Origin: Palaemon carinicauda
Taxonomy: Eukaryota; Arthropoda; Malacostraca; Decapoda; Palaemonidae
Direction: 5' to 3'
Assembly (NCBI RefSeq): GCF_036898095.1
Contig: NC_090731.1
Span: 143,655,716-143,719,715, forward strand
DNA: 64,000 bases
Made by a program: the position numbers and the translations under genes. The notes below the pieces were generated by a model. It was given only the letters and a program-made list of their open reading frames with translations, ran no database searches and was not told where the DNA came from. Shown here piece by piece: positions 44,168 through 54,227 of the stretch; the stretch's first letter is position 1, and each line of letters opens with the position of its first letter.

Positions 44168-45985
44168 TTAAGGGAATGTAGTGGTAGAACCCTCACCCAC
44201 TACTGCACTCGCTGCAACGAATGGACCCAGTGTGTAGCAGTCCTCATAAAGAGTCTGGACATCTTTTAAGTAAAATGAAGCGAATACCGACTTGCTTCTC
44301 CAAAAGGTCGCGTCCATAATACTTCGCAGAGATCTGTTTTGCTTAAAGGCCACGGAAGTTGCTATAGCTCTTACTTCGTGCGTCTTAACCTTAAGCAAGC
44401 AACGGTCTTTTTCACTCAAGTGAGAATGAGCCTCTCGGATTAAAAATCTAAAAAAATACGACAAAGCATTTTTAGACATAGGCAATGATGGCTTCTTAAC
44501 TGAGCACCACAAGGCCTCAGATCCACCTCGTAAGGATTTGGTACGAGCTAAATAAAACTTAAGAGCTCTAACTGGACACAGTACTCTTTCAAGCTCGTTG
44601 CCTACGATCTCTGACAGGCAAGGTATATCAAATGACTTAGGCCAAGGACGAGAAGGCAGTTCATTTTTGGCCAAGAAACCAAGCTGAAGTGAACATGTGG
44701 CTTTATCTGTGGAAAAGCCGATGTTCCTACTGAAGGCATGGATCTCACTGACCCTTTTAGCCGAAGCCAAGCACACTAAGAAAAGCGTCTTGAGGGTGAG
44801 ATCCTTCAGGGAGGCTGAATGTAATGGCTCAAACCTGTCGGACATTAGGAACCTTAGGACCACGTCTAAGTTCCATCCAGGAGTTGCCATACGACGCTCC
44901 TTATAGGTCTCGAAAGACTTAAGGAGATCTTGGAGATCTTTATTATTGGAAAGATCTAAGCCTCTATGTCTGAATACAGACGCCAACATGCTCCTGTAGC
45001 CCTTAATAGTGGGCGCTGAGAGGGAGCGAACATTTCTCAGATGTAGGAGAAAATCTGCGATTTGGGCTACAGAGGTACTGGAAGAGGAAATGGATGATGA
45101 CTTGCACCAGTCTCTAAAGACTTCCCACTTCGACTGGTATACTTTGATGGTAGAAGCTCTCCTAGCTCTCGCAATCGCTCTGGCTGCCTCCTTCGAAAAG
45201 CCTCGAGCTCTTGAGAGTCTTTCGATAGTCTGAAGGCAGTCAGACGAAGCGCGGGGAGGCTTTGATGAAGATCCCTTACGTGGGGCTGCCGTAAGAGATC
45301 CATCCTTAGAGGAAGACTCCTTGGAACGTCTACCAGCCATTGAAGTACCTCTGTGAACCACTCTCTCGCGGGCCAGAGGGGAGCAACCAACGTCAACCTT
45401 GTCCCTTCGTGAGAGGCGAACTTCTGCAGTACCTTGTTGACGATCTTGAACAGTGGGAATGCGTACGCATCCAGGTGAGACCAGTCCAGTAGAAACGCAT
45501 CTATGTGGGTCGCCTCTGGATCTGGGACTGGCGAGCAATAGGTCGGGAGCCTTTTGGTCAACGAGGTGGCAAAGAGGTCTATGGAGGGTTGACCCCAAGT
45601 CACCCAAAGACTCTTGCACACGTCCTTGTGGAGGGTCCATTCCGTGGGGATCACCTGACCTCTCCGACTGAGACAGTCTGCCAAGACGTTCAAGTCCCCC
45701 TGGATGAATCTTGTCAAAAGGGAGATGCCTCGATTTTTTGACCAGATGAGGAGGTCCCTTGCGATGACGAACAGTGTGTGGGAGTGAGTGCCTCCTTGCT
45801 TGGAGATGTACGCCAATGCTGTGGTGTTGTCTGAATTGACCTCTACCACTTTGTTTCGAAGAATGCTCTCGAAACTCATCAAGGCCAAGTGAACCGCTAA
45901 CAGCTCCTTGCCGTTGATGTGCATGCTCTTCTGATCCGACGTCCAAAGACCCGAACATTCCCGACCGTCCAGAGTCGCTCCCCAA
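44168..45985 (-). CDS. A3 tyrosine recombinase ORF
   Basis: 605-codon open frame. Residues 1 to about 250 are translated from the alternative phase of the RNase H/methyltransferase region (Ser, Arg and His rich). Residues from about 260 form the recombinase: a helical core-binding region (SRARGFSKEAARAIARARR and following), then a catalytic domain with Arg411 (AKRVSEI), His536 and Arg539 (HEVRA), Trp562 (FWRSK) and nucleophile Tyr572 (ASFYLKD). All catalytic positions are present, so the enzyme could be active. It would integrate the circular DNA copy by strand exchange, without making a target duplication. The true N-terminus is unknown; the 45985 start may be artefactual, and initiation nearer the domain is possible. 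Confidence 0.85.
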   Translation of the reverse strand: MGSDSGRSGMFGSLDVGSEEHAHQRQGAVSGSLGLDEFREHSSKQSGRGQFRQHHSIGVHLQARRHSLPHTVRHRKGPPHLVKKSRHLPFDKIHPGGLERLGRLSQSERSGDPHGMDPPQGRVQESLGDLGSTLHRPLCHLVDQKAPDLLLASPRSRGDPHRCVSTGLVSPGCVRIPTVQDRQQGTAEVRLSRRDKVDVGCSPLARERVVHRGTSMAGRRSKESSSKDGSLTAAPRKGSSSKPPRASSDCLQTIERLSRARGFSKEAARAIARARRASTIKVYQSKWEVFRDWCKSSSISSSSTSVAQIADFLLHLRNVRSLSAPTIKGYRSMLASVFRHRGLDLSNNKDLQDLLKSFETYKERRMATPGWNLDVVLRFLMSDRFEPLHSASLKDLTLKTLFLVCLASAKRVSEIHAFSRNIGFSTDKATCSLQLGFLAKNELPSRPWPKSFDIPCLSEIVGNELERVLCPVRALKFYLARTKSLRGGSEALWCSVKKPSLPMSKNALSYFFRFLIREAHSHLSEKDRCLLKVKTHEVRAIATSVAFKQNRSLRSIMDATFWRSKSVFASFYLKDVQTLYEDCYTLGPFVAASAVVGEGSTTTFP

Positions 45986-46749
45986 CCCAAATCAGACGCG
46001 TCTGAGAACACGTGGTTTGGGTTCTTGACTGCCAGGGACAGACCCTCTCTCAGACTTATGTTGCTGTCCCACCAGTTCAGGCATGCTTTTACTGGCTCGG
46101 AGACCGGGATTGACACAGCTTCTAAAGTCTTGCTCTTGTTCCAGTGTGAGTCTAGATAGAACTGGAGAGGGCGAAGGTGAAGTCTCCCTAGCGAGACAAA
46201 CTGCTCCAGGGATGACAGAGTCCCTACGAGGCTCATCCAACCTCTTACTGAACAACGGTCTTTTTTCAGCATGAGTCGGACTTGGAGCAGGGCTTGCTCT
46301 ATTCGGGTGGCAGACGGAAAAGCCCGAAAAACTAGACTGCGAATCTCCATCCCCAAATAGAGAATCGTCTGGGATGGAATCAGTTGAGACTTTTTTAAGT
46401 TTACCAACAGTTCCAACTCCTTTGCCAGACCCAACGTCCAGTGAAGGTCCTGCAGACAGCGATGACGGGACGATGCTCTGAGAAGCCAGTCGTCCAAGTA
46501 CAGGGAGGCTCGAATTCCCGATAAATGAAGGAATTTTGCCACATTCCTCATGAGCCTCGTAAACACGAGAGGAGCAGGGCTGAGGCCGAAGCACAGTGCT
46601 CGAAACTGGTACACCACATTCCTGTAAACAAACCTCAGATACGGTTGAGAATCTGGGTGAATAGGAATGTGGAAGTACGCATCCTGCAGGTCGAGAGAGA
46701 CCATCCAGTCTCCCTCTCTGACCGCTGCTAACAAAAACGTTGAGCGCAC
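45067..46749 (-). CDS. A3 reverse transcriptase / RNase H / methyltransferase-like ORF
   Basis: 560 codons. RT motif A lies in SLDLQDAYFHIPI (about residues 18-30), motif B in FGLSPAP (54-60), catalytic YLDDW at 84-88, and primer-grip-like YLGMEI at 131-136. RNase H spans about 247-362 with VFSDASDLGWGA, KELLAV, NSDNTTA and LADCLSR. The adenine-methyltransferase-like domain spans about 388-475 (PSIDLFATS, then LLDWSHLDAYAF). The N-terminal RT fingers are in the preceding frame (46745-47170). A deletion and frameshift between VSALN and FLLAAV separates them, so this copy's RT is probably non-functional. The recombinase frame overlaps codons from about 255 on. Confidence 0.85.
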   Translation of the reverse strand: MRSTFLLAAVREGDWMVSLDLQDAYFHIPIHPDSQPYLRFVYRNVVYQFRALCFGLSPAPLVFTRLMRNVAKFLHLSGIRASLYLDDWLLRASSRHRCLQDLHWTLGLAKELELLVNLKKSQLIPSQTILYLGMEIRSLVFRAFPSATRIEQALLQVRLMLKKDRCSVRGWMSLVGTLSSLEQFVSLGRLHLRPLQFYLDSHWNKSKTLEAVSIPVSEPVKACLNWWDSNISLREGLSLAVKNPNHVFSDASDLGWGATLDGRECSGLWTSDQKSMHINGKELLAVHLALMSFESILRNKVVEVNSDNTTALAYISKQGGTHSHTLFVIARDLLIWSKNRGISLLTRFIQGDLNVLADCLSRRGQVIPTEWTLHKDVCKSLWVTWGQPSIDLFATSLTKRLPTYCSPVPDPEATHIDAFLLDWSHLDAYAFPLFKIVNKVLQKFASHEGTRLTLVAPLWPAREWFTEVLQWLVDVPRSLPLRMDLLRQPHVRDLHQSLPALRLTAFRLSKDSQELEAFRRRQPERLRELGELLPSKYTSRSGKSLETGASHHPFPLPVPL

Positions 46750-47170
46750 TGACGTCCAGCACTGGCCTCCAACCTCCCGTATGCTTTGGGACTAGGAAGA
46801 GACGGTTGTAAAATCCCGGTGATTGAAGGTCCGAGACTTTCACCACCGCTCCCTTCTCTAGCAACAGAGACACCTGCTGATGTAGAGCTTGTCTCCTTGA
46901 CTCCTCTCGATACCTAGGAGAGAGGTCTAGAGGAACTGTTACTAGAGGAGGTCTGCGTACAAAAGGTATTTTGTACCCCTCCTTGAGCAACATCACAGAC
47001 TCTTGGTTTGCACCCCTCTTCTCCCAGGCCTGCCAGAAGTTGTTCAGTCTGGCCCCTACCGCTGTCTGAGGACGTGGGCAGTCAGACTCTGCCACGGGAG
47101 GACTTGGATCCTCTCCTCTTGCCTCTCTTTCCGTCGGCACGAGCGCCTCCCCTGCTGGGGGCTCTGCCAC
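46745..47170 (-). pseudogene. A3 pol N-terminal part (RT fingers), frameshifted from the rest
   Basis: The frame overlaps the gag 3' end by about 90 bp and begins MAEPPAGEALVPTEREARG. It includes KEGYKIPFVRRPPL and RT fingers LLEKGAVVKV, GFYNRLFLVPKHTGGWRPV and LDVSALN. Beyond 46745 it reads out of phase. The overlap with gag suggests expression of pol by frameshifting or internal initiation; this is inference. Confidence 0.75.
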
Positions 47171-49622
47171 GAAAGGGCGGGATAAATCTAGACGCAGGAG
47201 TATCGATTCTGGGCCTCACAACAAAAGATGAAGAAGGAGCTCCCTTGCGAGCAGAAGTAGCCATCAGGTCATGTGTATCCTTCTGTACAAGCGAAGCAGC
47301 AATGTCCTTGATCAGCTGTTGAGGAAACAAGGCAGCCGATAAGGGGGCAAAAAGAAGCTCCGATCTTTGACAGGGAGTAACTCCTGCTGAAAGGAAAGAG
47401 CAAAGGGTTTCCCTCTTCTTCAGGACTCCAGACGTAAAGGTGGCGGCGAGCTCATTGGAGCCATCGCGGATGGCTTTGTCCATACAAGACATAATAAGCA
47501 CGGAAACATCCTTGTCGGCAGACGAGATCTTCCTGCTTAATGCTCCTAGAGACCAATCTAAAAAGTTGAAAACTTCGAAGGCCCTGTAAACCCCTTTAAG
47601 GAGATGGTCAAGGTCCGAGGAGGACCAACAAATTTTAGAGCGTCTCATGGCCAGGCGACGGGGAGAGTCTACGAGGCTTGAGAAGTCACCATGGGCAGAG
47701 GCAGGGACTCCCAAGCCGAGAACTTCTCCCGTGTCATACCAGACGCTCGCTCTAGAAGCTAGTTTAAAAGGAGGGAAGGCAAAGGCCGTCTTCCCCAAAC
47801 TCCTCCTGGTAACCAACCAGTCGCCTAGTAGACGTAAAGCCCTCTTAGAAGAGCGAGAGAGCACTAGCTTAGTAAAAGAAGGCTTGGCAGCAGCTAAGCC
47901 TAGCGCAAACTCTGACGGAGGCGAACGAGGAGCAGCAGTAACAAAATGGTCTGGGAAAAGATCCTTAAAAATCATCATGATTTTCTTAAAATCCATAGAA
48001 GGTTGCGCAGCCTTAGGCTCTTCAACGTCTGACAAAACATCCAAAGGATTATCAGTAGGCGGAGGATCAGCAACATCCTCATCTGAAGGAACCTCGTCCG
48101 ACAATTGATGAGTCTCAAGCAAGGGAGAGACCTGCCGCGGTGGCAAAGCTTGACAAGCAAAGTCCACACGCAAAGGAGCATCAGTAGCAGTCAAGGAAGC
48201 TACGTCATGTAACTGCTGAAAGGACTGACCAGCAACAACAACAGGAGCGGGAGGACGCTCGACGTCAAGTCGAGACTGCCTTGACTGCCTAGATTGAGCA
48301 GTTAAAACAACCCTTGACTGCGGTGCTTGACGCTCAACGTCAAAACAAGGCAACTGAGCTGGGTGGCGAACGTCCTGAACGTCAACACGAGCTTGCGGCA
48401 GCGGCTGAATGTCAACACGAGACTGCGGCAGCGGCTGAAAGTCAACACGGGACTGCATCGAGTGAGGCTCCAAGTCACGTGACTGACGTGACAAACTACC
48501 GACATCACCTTTCGAAACGTCAACAGGACGAGTAAAGGCTCGTTTGGGCGGCTGACGGCCAGGATCTCGATCAGCGTAACGGCGAGGATCATCGTGAACC
48601 TGCTCAACGGTATACTCCTCCATAAGGGAGGCAAGCTTATTCTGCATATCCTGCAGGACAACCCATTTAGGATCAACGGGAGTCGGTACGGGCCGAGACG
48701 ATGGTAACGTCTGTGACGGCAAAACATTGCCTTTACTGAGACTCTCGGAGCCCGTGTTACGCTTTCGTTTAAGAGGCGAGCAGTCTTCCGACGACTGCAA
48801 AGGGTCAGAGCTGTCCCAATGGCTACAGCCAGGACGCTGGACCTGTCCTGAAGGGACTGACTTCCGCTTTAAGGGTCTAGAAACTTTGCTCCAAGGTTTC
48901 TTTCGCGAGAAGCCTTCGGATGACGAGGAGAAAACAGCCTCGCTCGTCTTATGGTAGGGGCGGTCTTGACGAGACACGCCCGATACCATAGAGGGAACGT
49001 CTGTTCGTTGGTTAAAGCCTCTCGTCCCCATAAGTCCTACGACATTACTTCTCCCTGGTGCATGGGAGCCTGAAAGAGGTCTCGGACTAGGAGAACGACA
49101 AGCACGAACAGACGAACCCTCGGTCGCAACACTAAAAACACTTTGCGCACTAATCACTTTATCCCCACGATTTTCTGAATTGGCACTCTGACACTTTAAC
49201 ACATTCACATCCGCCATGAGTTGATTACGGTCCGATGCTAAGGACTCAATTCTCTCGCCCAAAGCTTGAATGGCAAGCAACATATCCCGCATGGATGGTT
49301 CATGAGTGCTAGTAGAGGGTTCAGGTACAACTACTACAGGGGAAGGATTAGGTTCAGGGGCATGGGAGGAGGAAAAATCCAATGACCCAGAGGAGCTTCT
49401 CCTCACCCTATCTCTCTCAAGCTTACGAGAATATTTATCAAACTATAGCCAGTTGAATTCCTTAAGTACCACGCACTCATCACACCGATCTCCTAATTGG
49501 CAGGTTTTACCCCGACAATTAGAACACACGATATGTGGGTCGAGAGAGGCCTTAGGAAGACGTTTGTTACAATCCCTAGCATTACATTTACGAAATTTAG
49601 GAATAGGAGAAGGGTCCGCCAT
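47082..49622 (-). CDS. A3 Gag, with one internal amber codon
   Basis: The frame starts at ATG 49622 (MADPS, conserved in A1 and A2) and runs 847 codons to 47082, interrupted only by TAG at 49443-49445 (KEFNWL-stop-FDKYSRK). The N-terminal 60 residues hold a cysteine-rich motif: CNARDCNKR, then DPHIVCSNCRG, C and CDEC. The middle is Gln/Val/Asp-rich and repetitive (SRVDIQPLPQ units). The C-terminal part has a probable capsid-like region (KRALRLLGDWLVTRRSL, MSCMDKAIRDGSNELAATF) and a basic tail (RGGARADGKRGKRRG) likely to bind nucleic acid. The function is that of a structural particle protein by position. The amber may be a recent mutation. Confidence 0.75.
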
Positions 49623-49824
49623 TTTGAAAAGTCCAAGACAATCCAAAAACAATCCAAAGTCATCAACAATAAACGCTATCCAAAAAAGGGTTCAAGAGTT
49701 TTAATTGAAGAGAAAAACACCTGTCACTGAGAAAGCTCAAAACCAAAAGGAAGTACTTCACCAAGAATGACGAAAAAACTCCAGGTTAACAGCGAGTGGA
49801 ATCAACTTGTCGACAAGACCGACA

Positions 49825-49973
49825 GAGAAGAACTGAGGCTGTTTACATGTATATGCGGTATCTGGCCGATAGTCGGCGCTGGTGGGCACACCCGCAACCT
49901 TCATGGCGATCGCTCGCGAGTTTTTGTGTTTCTGTCGAGCCGTCCGAGACGTCAGCTATTATATATTCACCGG
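49825..49973. repeat. Right (5') inverted terminal repeat of A3
   Basis: Inverted copy of 43488-43636. Confidence 0.9.
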
Positions 49974-49999
49974 CTAAGTTTAATATTTAAAACTGCCAG

Positions 50000-50310
50000 T
50001 TTCCAGTATAATAATAAAATACCATCTCAATTTCTTCCATAGTAGTACAGTACTCCTATCTCTGTCCTCCTCCTCACCGCCACAGAACTATTCCTGAACG
50101 ACTTTTAGTTATATGGCCTCCAACTTCTTCCGGTCGTCTGTCATATGCTCCTCTTGGTGCTCTTCAAATGCTCGTTAATGTCATCCTCATCAATGACCAG
50201 CCCCATGGATCTCCCGAGTGAAACTATTTTCTCGACCTCAGGTTGTGTAATAGGTTCAGGATCGACAACTGTTTTGGCTACATACTGAACTTCCTCTAGG
50301 GTAATTTACT
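50000..50310 (-). pseudogene. pogo/Tigger-type transposase C-terminal relic
   Basis: On the minus strand, LEEVQYVAKTVVD, then VEKIVSLGRSMGLVIDEDDI, then after a one-base frameshift EEHQEEHMTDDRKKLEAI. This order matches the tail of Tigger/Jerky (DDE_1) transposases, where an ELVEEH-x-ELT-type motif follows. No DDE core is seen in the window. It lies between A3 and the COX8 last exon, downstream of that gene. Confidence 0.6.
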
Positions 50311-50549
50311 TGAATCTAGTCAGATGATAAGACAATAAATTACTTCATGAAACTTAAAAATCCATGCAGCTTTTCCCGATATTTTCGGTGCTGTAAGAAC
50401 AAGATCCACCGGCAAAAGACTTCAAACTTTAGGTTATAAAAATAGCCAAGGTTACTTTACCAATATATTTACAGAATTATGTTTTTTGAAATATTCAAAT
50501 TAAACAAATATCTCAACATACAGTACACGTATAAATATCTTGAATAAAT

Positions 50550-50654
50550 TTAAGCTTTGCCCTCGCGGCCATTGTATTCCTTCATGTGTACTAGCACCCA
50601 ACCTGGGATGAACATTAATCCAACAGCTATTGCTGAATAATGAAACACCTTCTC
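50550..50654 (-). CDS. COX8: Cytochrome c oxidase subunit 8-like, exon 2 (C-terminal, with stop)
   Basis: The acceptor TTTTTTTTCTTTGCAG precedes 50654. The 35 codons to TAA (50550-50552) give EKVFHYSAIAVGLMFIPGW and then VLVHMKEYNG. This is the single transmembrane helix and C-terminal tail typical of COX8, a nuclear-encoded small subunit of inner-membrane complex IV; the PGWVL-x-H-(x2-3)-Y block after the helix is the family signature I rely on. It joins exon 1 (60867-60980) in phase 0 for a total of 72 residues, the usual size of the precursor. The two exons are separated by about 10.2 kb. Identification is from memory of insect and vertebrate COX8. Confidence 0.82.
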   Translation of the reverse strand, partial: EKVFHYSAIAVGLMFIPGWVLVHMKEYNGREGKA

Positions 50655-50915
50655 CTGCAAAGAAAAAAAAATTCACTAAGAATAACAAAGCAAATAACTT
50701 CCATGGTAAAGCACTGCACTATTAAACTTAACAAGCATACAATATAATATACAAACCAATGTATTACCCTAATCTTTACAGATCATATCTGGTACTAGTG
50801 CATTGTACAATGTCGTATGGTCAGTCTCCCATACGATGCAGATATCCTCAATTAATATGAAAACCATTCCAAAAATTCTTCCCCTCAAAGAATAAATGAC
50901 AAATTTCTAAAAATA
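50655..50915 (-). other. COX8 intron, 3' portion
   Basis: AT-rich sequence between the COX8 acceptor and the start of element B2. No other feature. Confidence 0.5.
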
Positions 50916-51154
50916 ATTTGTATTTTTCCTAATCATACAAACTCAAGTCCTTCACATAGGAGGACAATAACAGCGAAGCTGGGATTACGGCTAATGAAAA
51001 TTTAAAAAGAGGTGTTAACGACCGATTGGTAGTTACCTGCCGGTAGCAGGGAGGCGGCCAGCCCCTGTTAGCTTACTGACAACTAACTCAAGATAGCAGT
51101 TAGGATTTTCTAGGGGGTTTGTGTTGGTGGAAAAGTATCAGTAAAGGAATCAAG

Positions 51155-51275
51155 TTTGTATACAGTACAGTAGTTAGGAATACTACAAATTACTTTAAAA
51201 AATTTATCATTTATTTCAACATAAATACAAACAAACAATCTTCCTTTACTTAGGAGACTCATCATTAGGCAGGAG
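51155..51275. repeat. Degenerate contiguous ICR of B2
   Basis: The two ICR halves matching B1 are adjacent here without a large spacer, which supports the 33148-35357 segment of B1 being an insertion. Confidence 0.6.
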
Positions 51276-54227
51276 CAAGCCCCATTCCAACTTGCTGGAA
51301 CACTTATCCCAGGAACTCAAAACCTAAGCATGTACAATGCCGAAGGAGTTGAAGTTCCATCCACCACGTGTACCGGTGGACTAGTCTGATGATTGCTAAG
51401 CTAGCTATTCCCAAGACACCCCTACCATCAGAGTTGTAACGTCTGTGTCGATAGGCAATGGGTTGGGATGCACTCCTTCAGTACGTGAAACTTATGTTAC
51501 CGTGAAAGGGCAGGTGTCAACAGTTTCAATGGTCTTGCAGCTTTCAGGGAGTCACCTGAATCTGAAACCTACTTCTCTACTGTACACGTTCTAAAGTGTC
51601 AAAAGTCTATTGAGGACCATAGAACATCCAGATTATGCCATGAACTCTGAGGTTCCGGGAAAAACCCATCTATTATTGAACTGTACATCTCCTGACGACA
51701 AGTGCAAGGTGGGGGGGAACCCATCTATTATAGTGCTGTACATCTAACGACAGGTGCAAGGGGACTCTCCTAAGCCCATTAAGTCTTCCAATGATGCTCA
51801 GCACCTTCATAAAAGATTCTTCCCAAGGGCCTGAAGCATGAACCTCTAAAGGGACAACTGCTTGGTTGAAAGGATCCATCTCGAGAGGAAACTCCAGAGT
51901 CATCGATGATGATGGAGGATGACGCACCTTGTGATGGGACCTTGAGACTAACTGGTGGAGGTGGAGTATGATAAGGATCCTGATTAGGAAACAGAGGAGT
52001 TTTTCCACTTCTCCGGACCATCCTTTGGCTCTCAACGCACCTCTGGGGTGCAAGTCAAAGAAACTGAAGGGGAACGTGAGCGACTAAAACTGGCTACATG
52101 ATACAAATAAGTAGGGTTAGAATGTAGTCATGGGAGGAGGCAAGGTCTTACTGTCCTCCTCAATTGGAGCAGGAAAGAATCAATTCTCATCAATTTGTAC
52201 TCTGCAGTAGTAAGCAGGGATCAGGTCAATGCCTATAAACTTTTAGTAGACCCTGATTTGAGAGAGAGGTCTCGAGCGCATGTTAAAAACACGAACATTG
52301 GCCATGTTCTGTGGAATTGTAGTACAGCGGATGCATGGGTGCCAAAACACTCTCTCGGTTGGTGCTCTGAATGTGACAGGATACATTGACCTTTGTATGC
52401 CTGAGATGACCACCCCTTAGGAGAAGGTAAAAGCAACTCCTCTATTTGTAGAGGAAAGACCCTTCGTCCTCAAGGGGTAAGAAGCATTCCTGACTTCACC
52501 AAGGAATGAGGGAATTTATGTCCCCAACAATAGTGATGGAGAAAGTTCGCTGAAATAGTTGGCACAGCGGCAAGATAGAGGGGCATACTCTTTGGGGAGA
52601 TGCGAAAGTGATGACTCCTCTCAACCTCCCAACAACCTGTGCATGATGTCACAGGTGTTTAGGTTAGGTTCCTAACGGGAGACTGGTAAGCAGTCATGGA
52701 GGAACCTATACCCCAAAGGCTACTGTCTGAATGTATGGCCATATGAAGAGTGGGGCATACATTACACCCATCCTCAGAAATGTTATTTGGTCACGAGATT
52801 CACCTGCATCTACTGCACTTGTCCCCTGAGGGAGGCAAGTTCACAACACTGCTTGTTGAGTAACTACCGCACACCTAAGGATAAGGTTATTCCTGGACCT
52901 GTGGGTAAACTCCCATTGGTAGGCTAGTGAGCAGCGAGGGTTCTCTGCTATGCCAGACTCCTACTTTCAGGCCTAGTGCTACTGACTGGTTCTTCTTGAA
53001 GATTAGGGATGATCTGATATCCCTGACTTTGTGCATTTGAAAAGGGGTGATATTTCTTGAATTTCACAGTTGAGGGTGAATGTGTCAGGAGAAAAATAAA
53101 GTATTGGATATCAATCCATCCTTTCAGCGCAGGGTGCTCTACAAGAATATCCAAGATCTCTAACCAGCGATGCTATGTCCTCAAAGAACTGTCATCCTGC
53201 ACCCTGCTAAAAGAGGATGGAGTTGTGCCAGGCTAGAAATCTAAAACTCTGGACAAGGGAGAAGTAGGCCTCCCTTCATTGAGAATGACTCATGATATGT
53301 AGTATGCTCATTGTAATGCTTGGGTCGAGAAGTAAGCCTACCTTTATTAAGAATGACTTATAACATGCGGCGTGCTCATCGTAATGCTTGGGCTGAGGTT
53401 CATGACTAGTGTAGGGGTTAGGGGTCAGTTCCGTATGCTGGTTGATCAAGGACCTAAAAAGGCAAGCGATACCCCTAAGGGCCTTGAGTTCCAGGAGCAG
53501 AAGGACCATTCGAAGCTACTCCTGAGCTTAGGGTGGTCCTCCAAATGTTGAGCTCTACACTCTGAGGTCTACTTAAATGTTTAGTGACAATCTTCCAGCC
53601 GAGACTGAGAGGGGCTTCCTCTGCATAGGATGATGAAGCAAACTGCACTTCAAGGCAAAGAGGCTCCCCGAATAAACCTCGGAAGGTCCCATTAGCTGAC
53701 GTAAGTTCTACTGGCGTATAGTGGAGCATCGGCAAATATGAATGCCACTCAAGTGTGGTACATCATAGAGCCCCCAAAATTGGACTCGTCTACAGACCAA
53801 GCTTGGCAAGACAGTGACATGTGGAAAGGCTACGGTATCGAAGGGTCTAGCCTATTGGTGAGAGAACCGAAAGTTGCCGAATTCCCAAGAATGGAAAAGC
53901 AGCATGCTTTACTGGATACTGTTATAGAATTGAAATTCTAAATTAGTAGGAGGTGAAACAGATTTTTTAATGGTGATACCAAGAAATAAGAATCCTTTCG
54001 TCACATACAAACGTAAAGAGTCAGTGACCTTCCTCTGAGCCCCTGGTGATTGAGCATATCTAGCAGAACCTTCCTAGGGATGGAATGGATCTTGCATACA
54101 ACTCTACACTACTACATTTTTAGCAGACCCAAGGCACAACTGCTTGACCAACAGCAAAAATAGGTCAATGAAACAGAACTCCCTTGCTTGTGGCCCCCAC
54201 AAGTGGATTGTTATCTACCACGTCTTG
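51276..54227. other. Unresolved interior of B2
   Basis: About 3 kb of mid-GC sequence with short broken frames on both strands (for example 51673-52053 and 53475-53735 on minus). No RT, RNase H or recombinase motif could be recognised. It is presumed decayed B2 coding sequence or further nested insertions. Confidence 0.4.

Larger units (their letters stand above)
43447..49992 (-). mobile_element. DIRS-like retrotransposon A3, most complete copy
   Basis: 6.55 kb on the minus strand. ITRs of 149 bp (43488-43636, 49825-49973) have one mismatch and the ICR is at 43681-43775. Gag, pol N-terminus, RT/RNase H/methyltransferase-like and recombinase ORFs occur in the order expected for DIRS1. Defects are few: one amber in Gag and one deletion or frameshift between the start of RT and motif A. 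It lies about 125 bp from B1's 5' end but is not nested in it. It is close to the COX8 last exon, 560 bp beyond the gene's 3' end. Confidence 0.92.

Noticed and set aside
50500..50688. Minus-strand 62-codon frame covering the COX8 exon 2
   Set aside because: Wrong phase. It runs through the intron poly-pyrimidine tract and ignores the acceptor.
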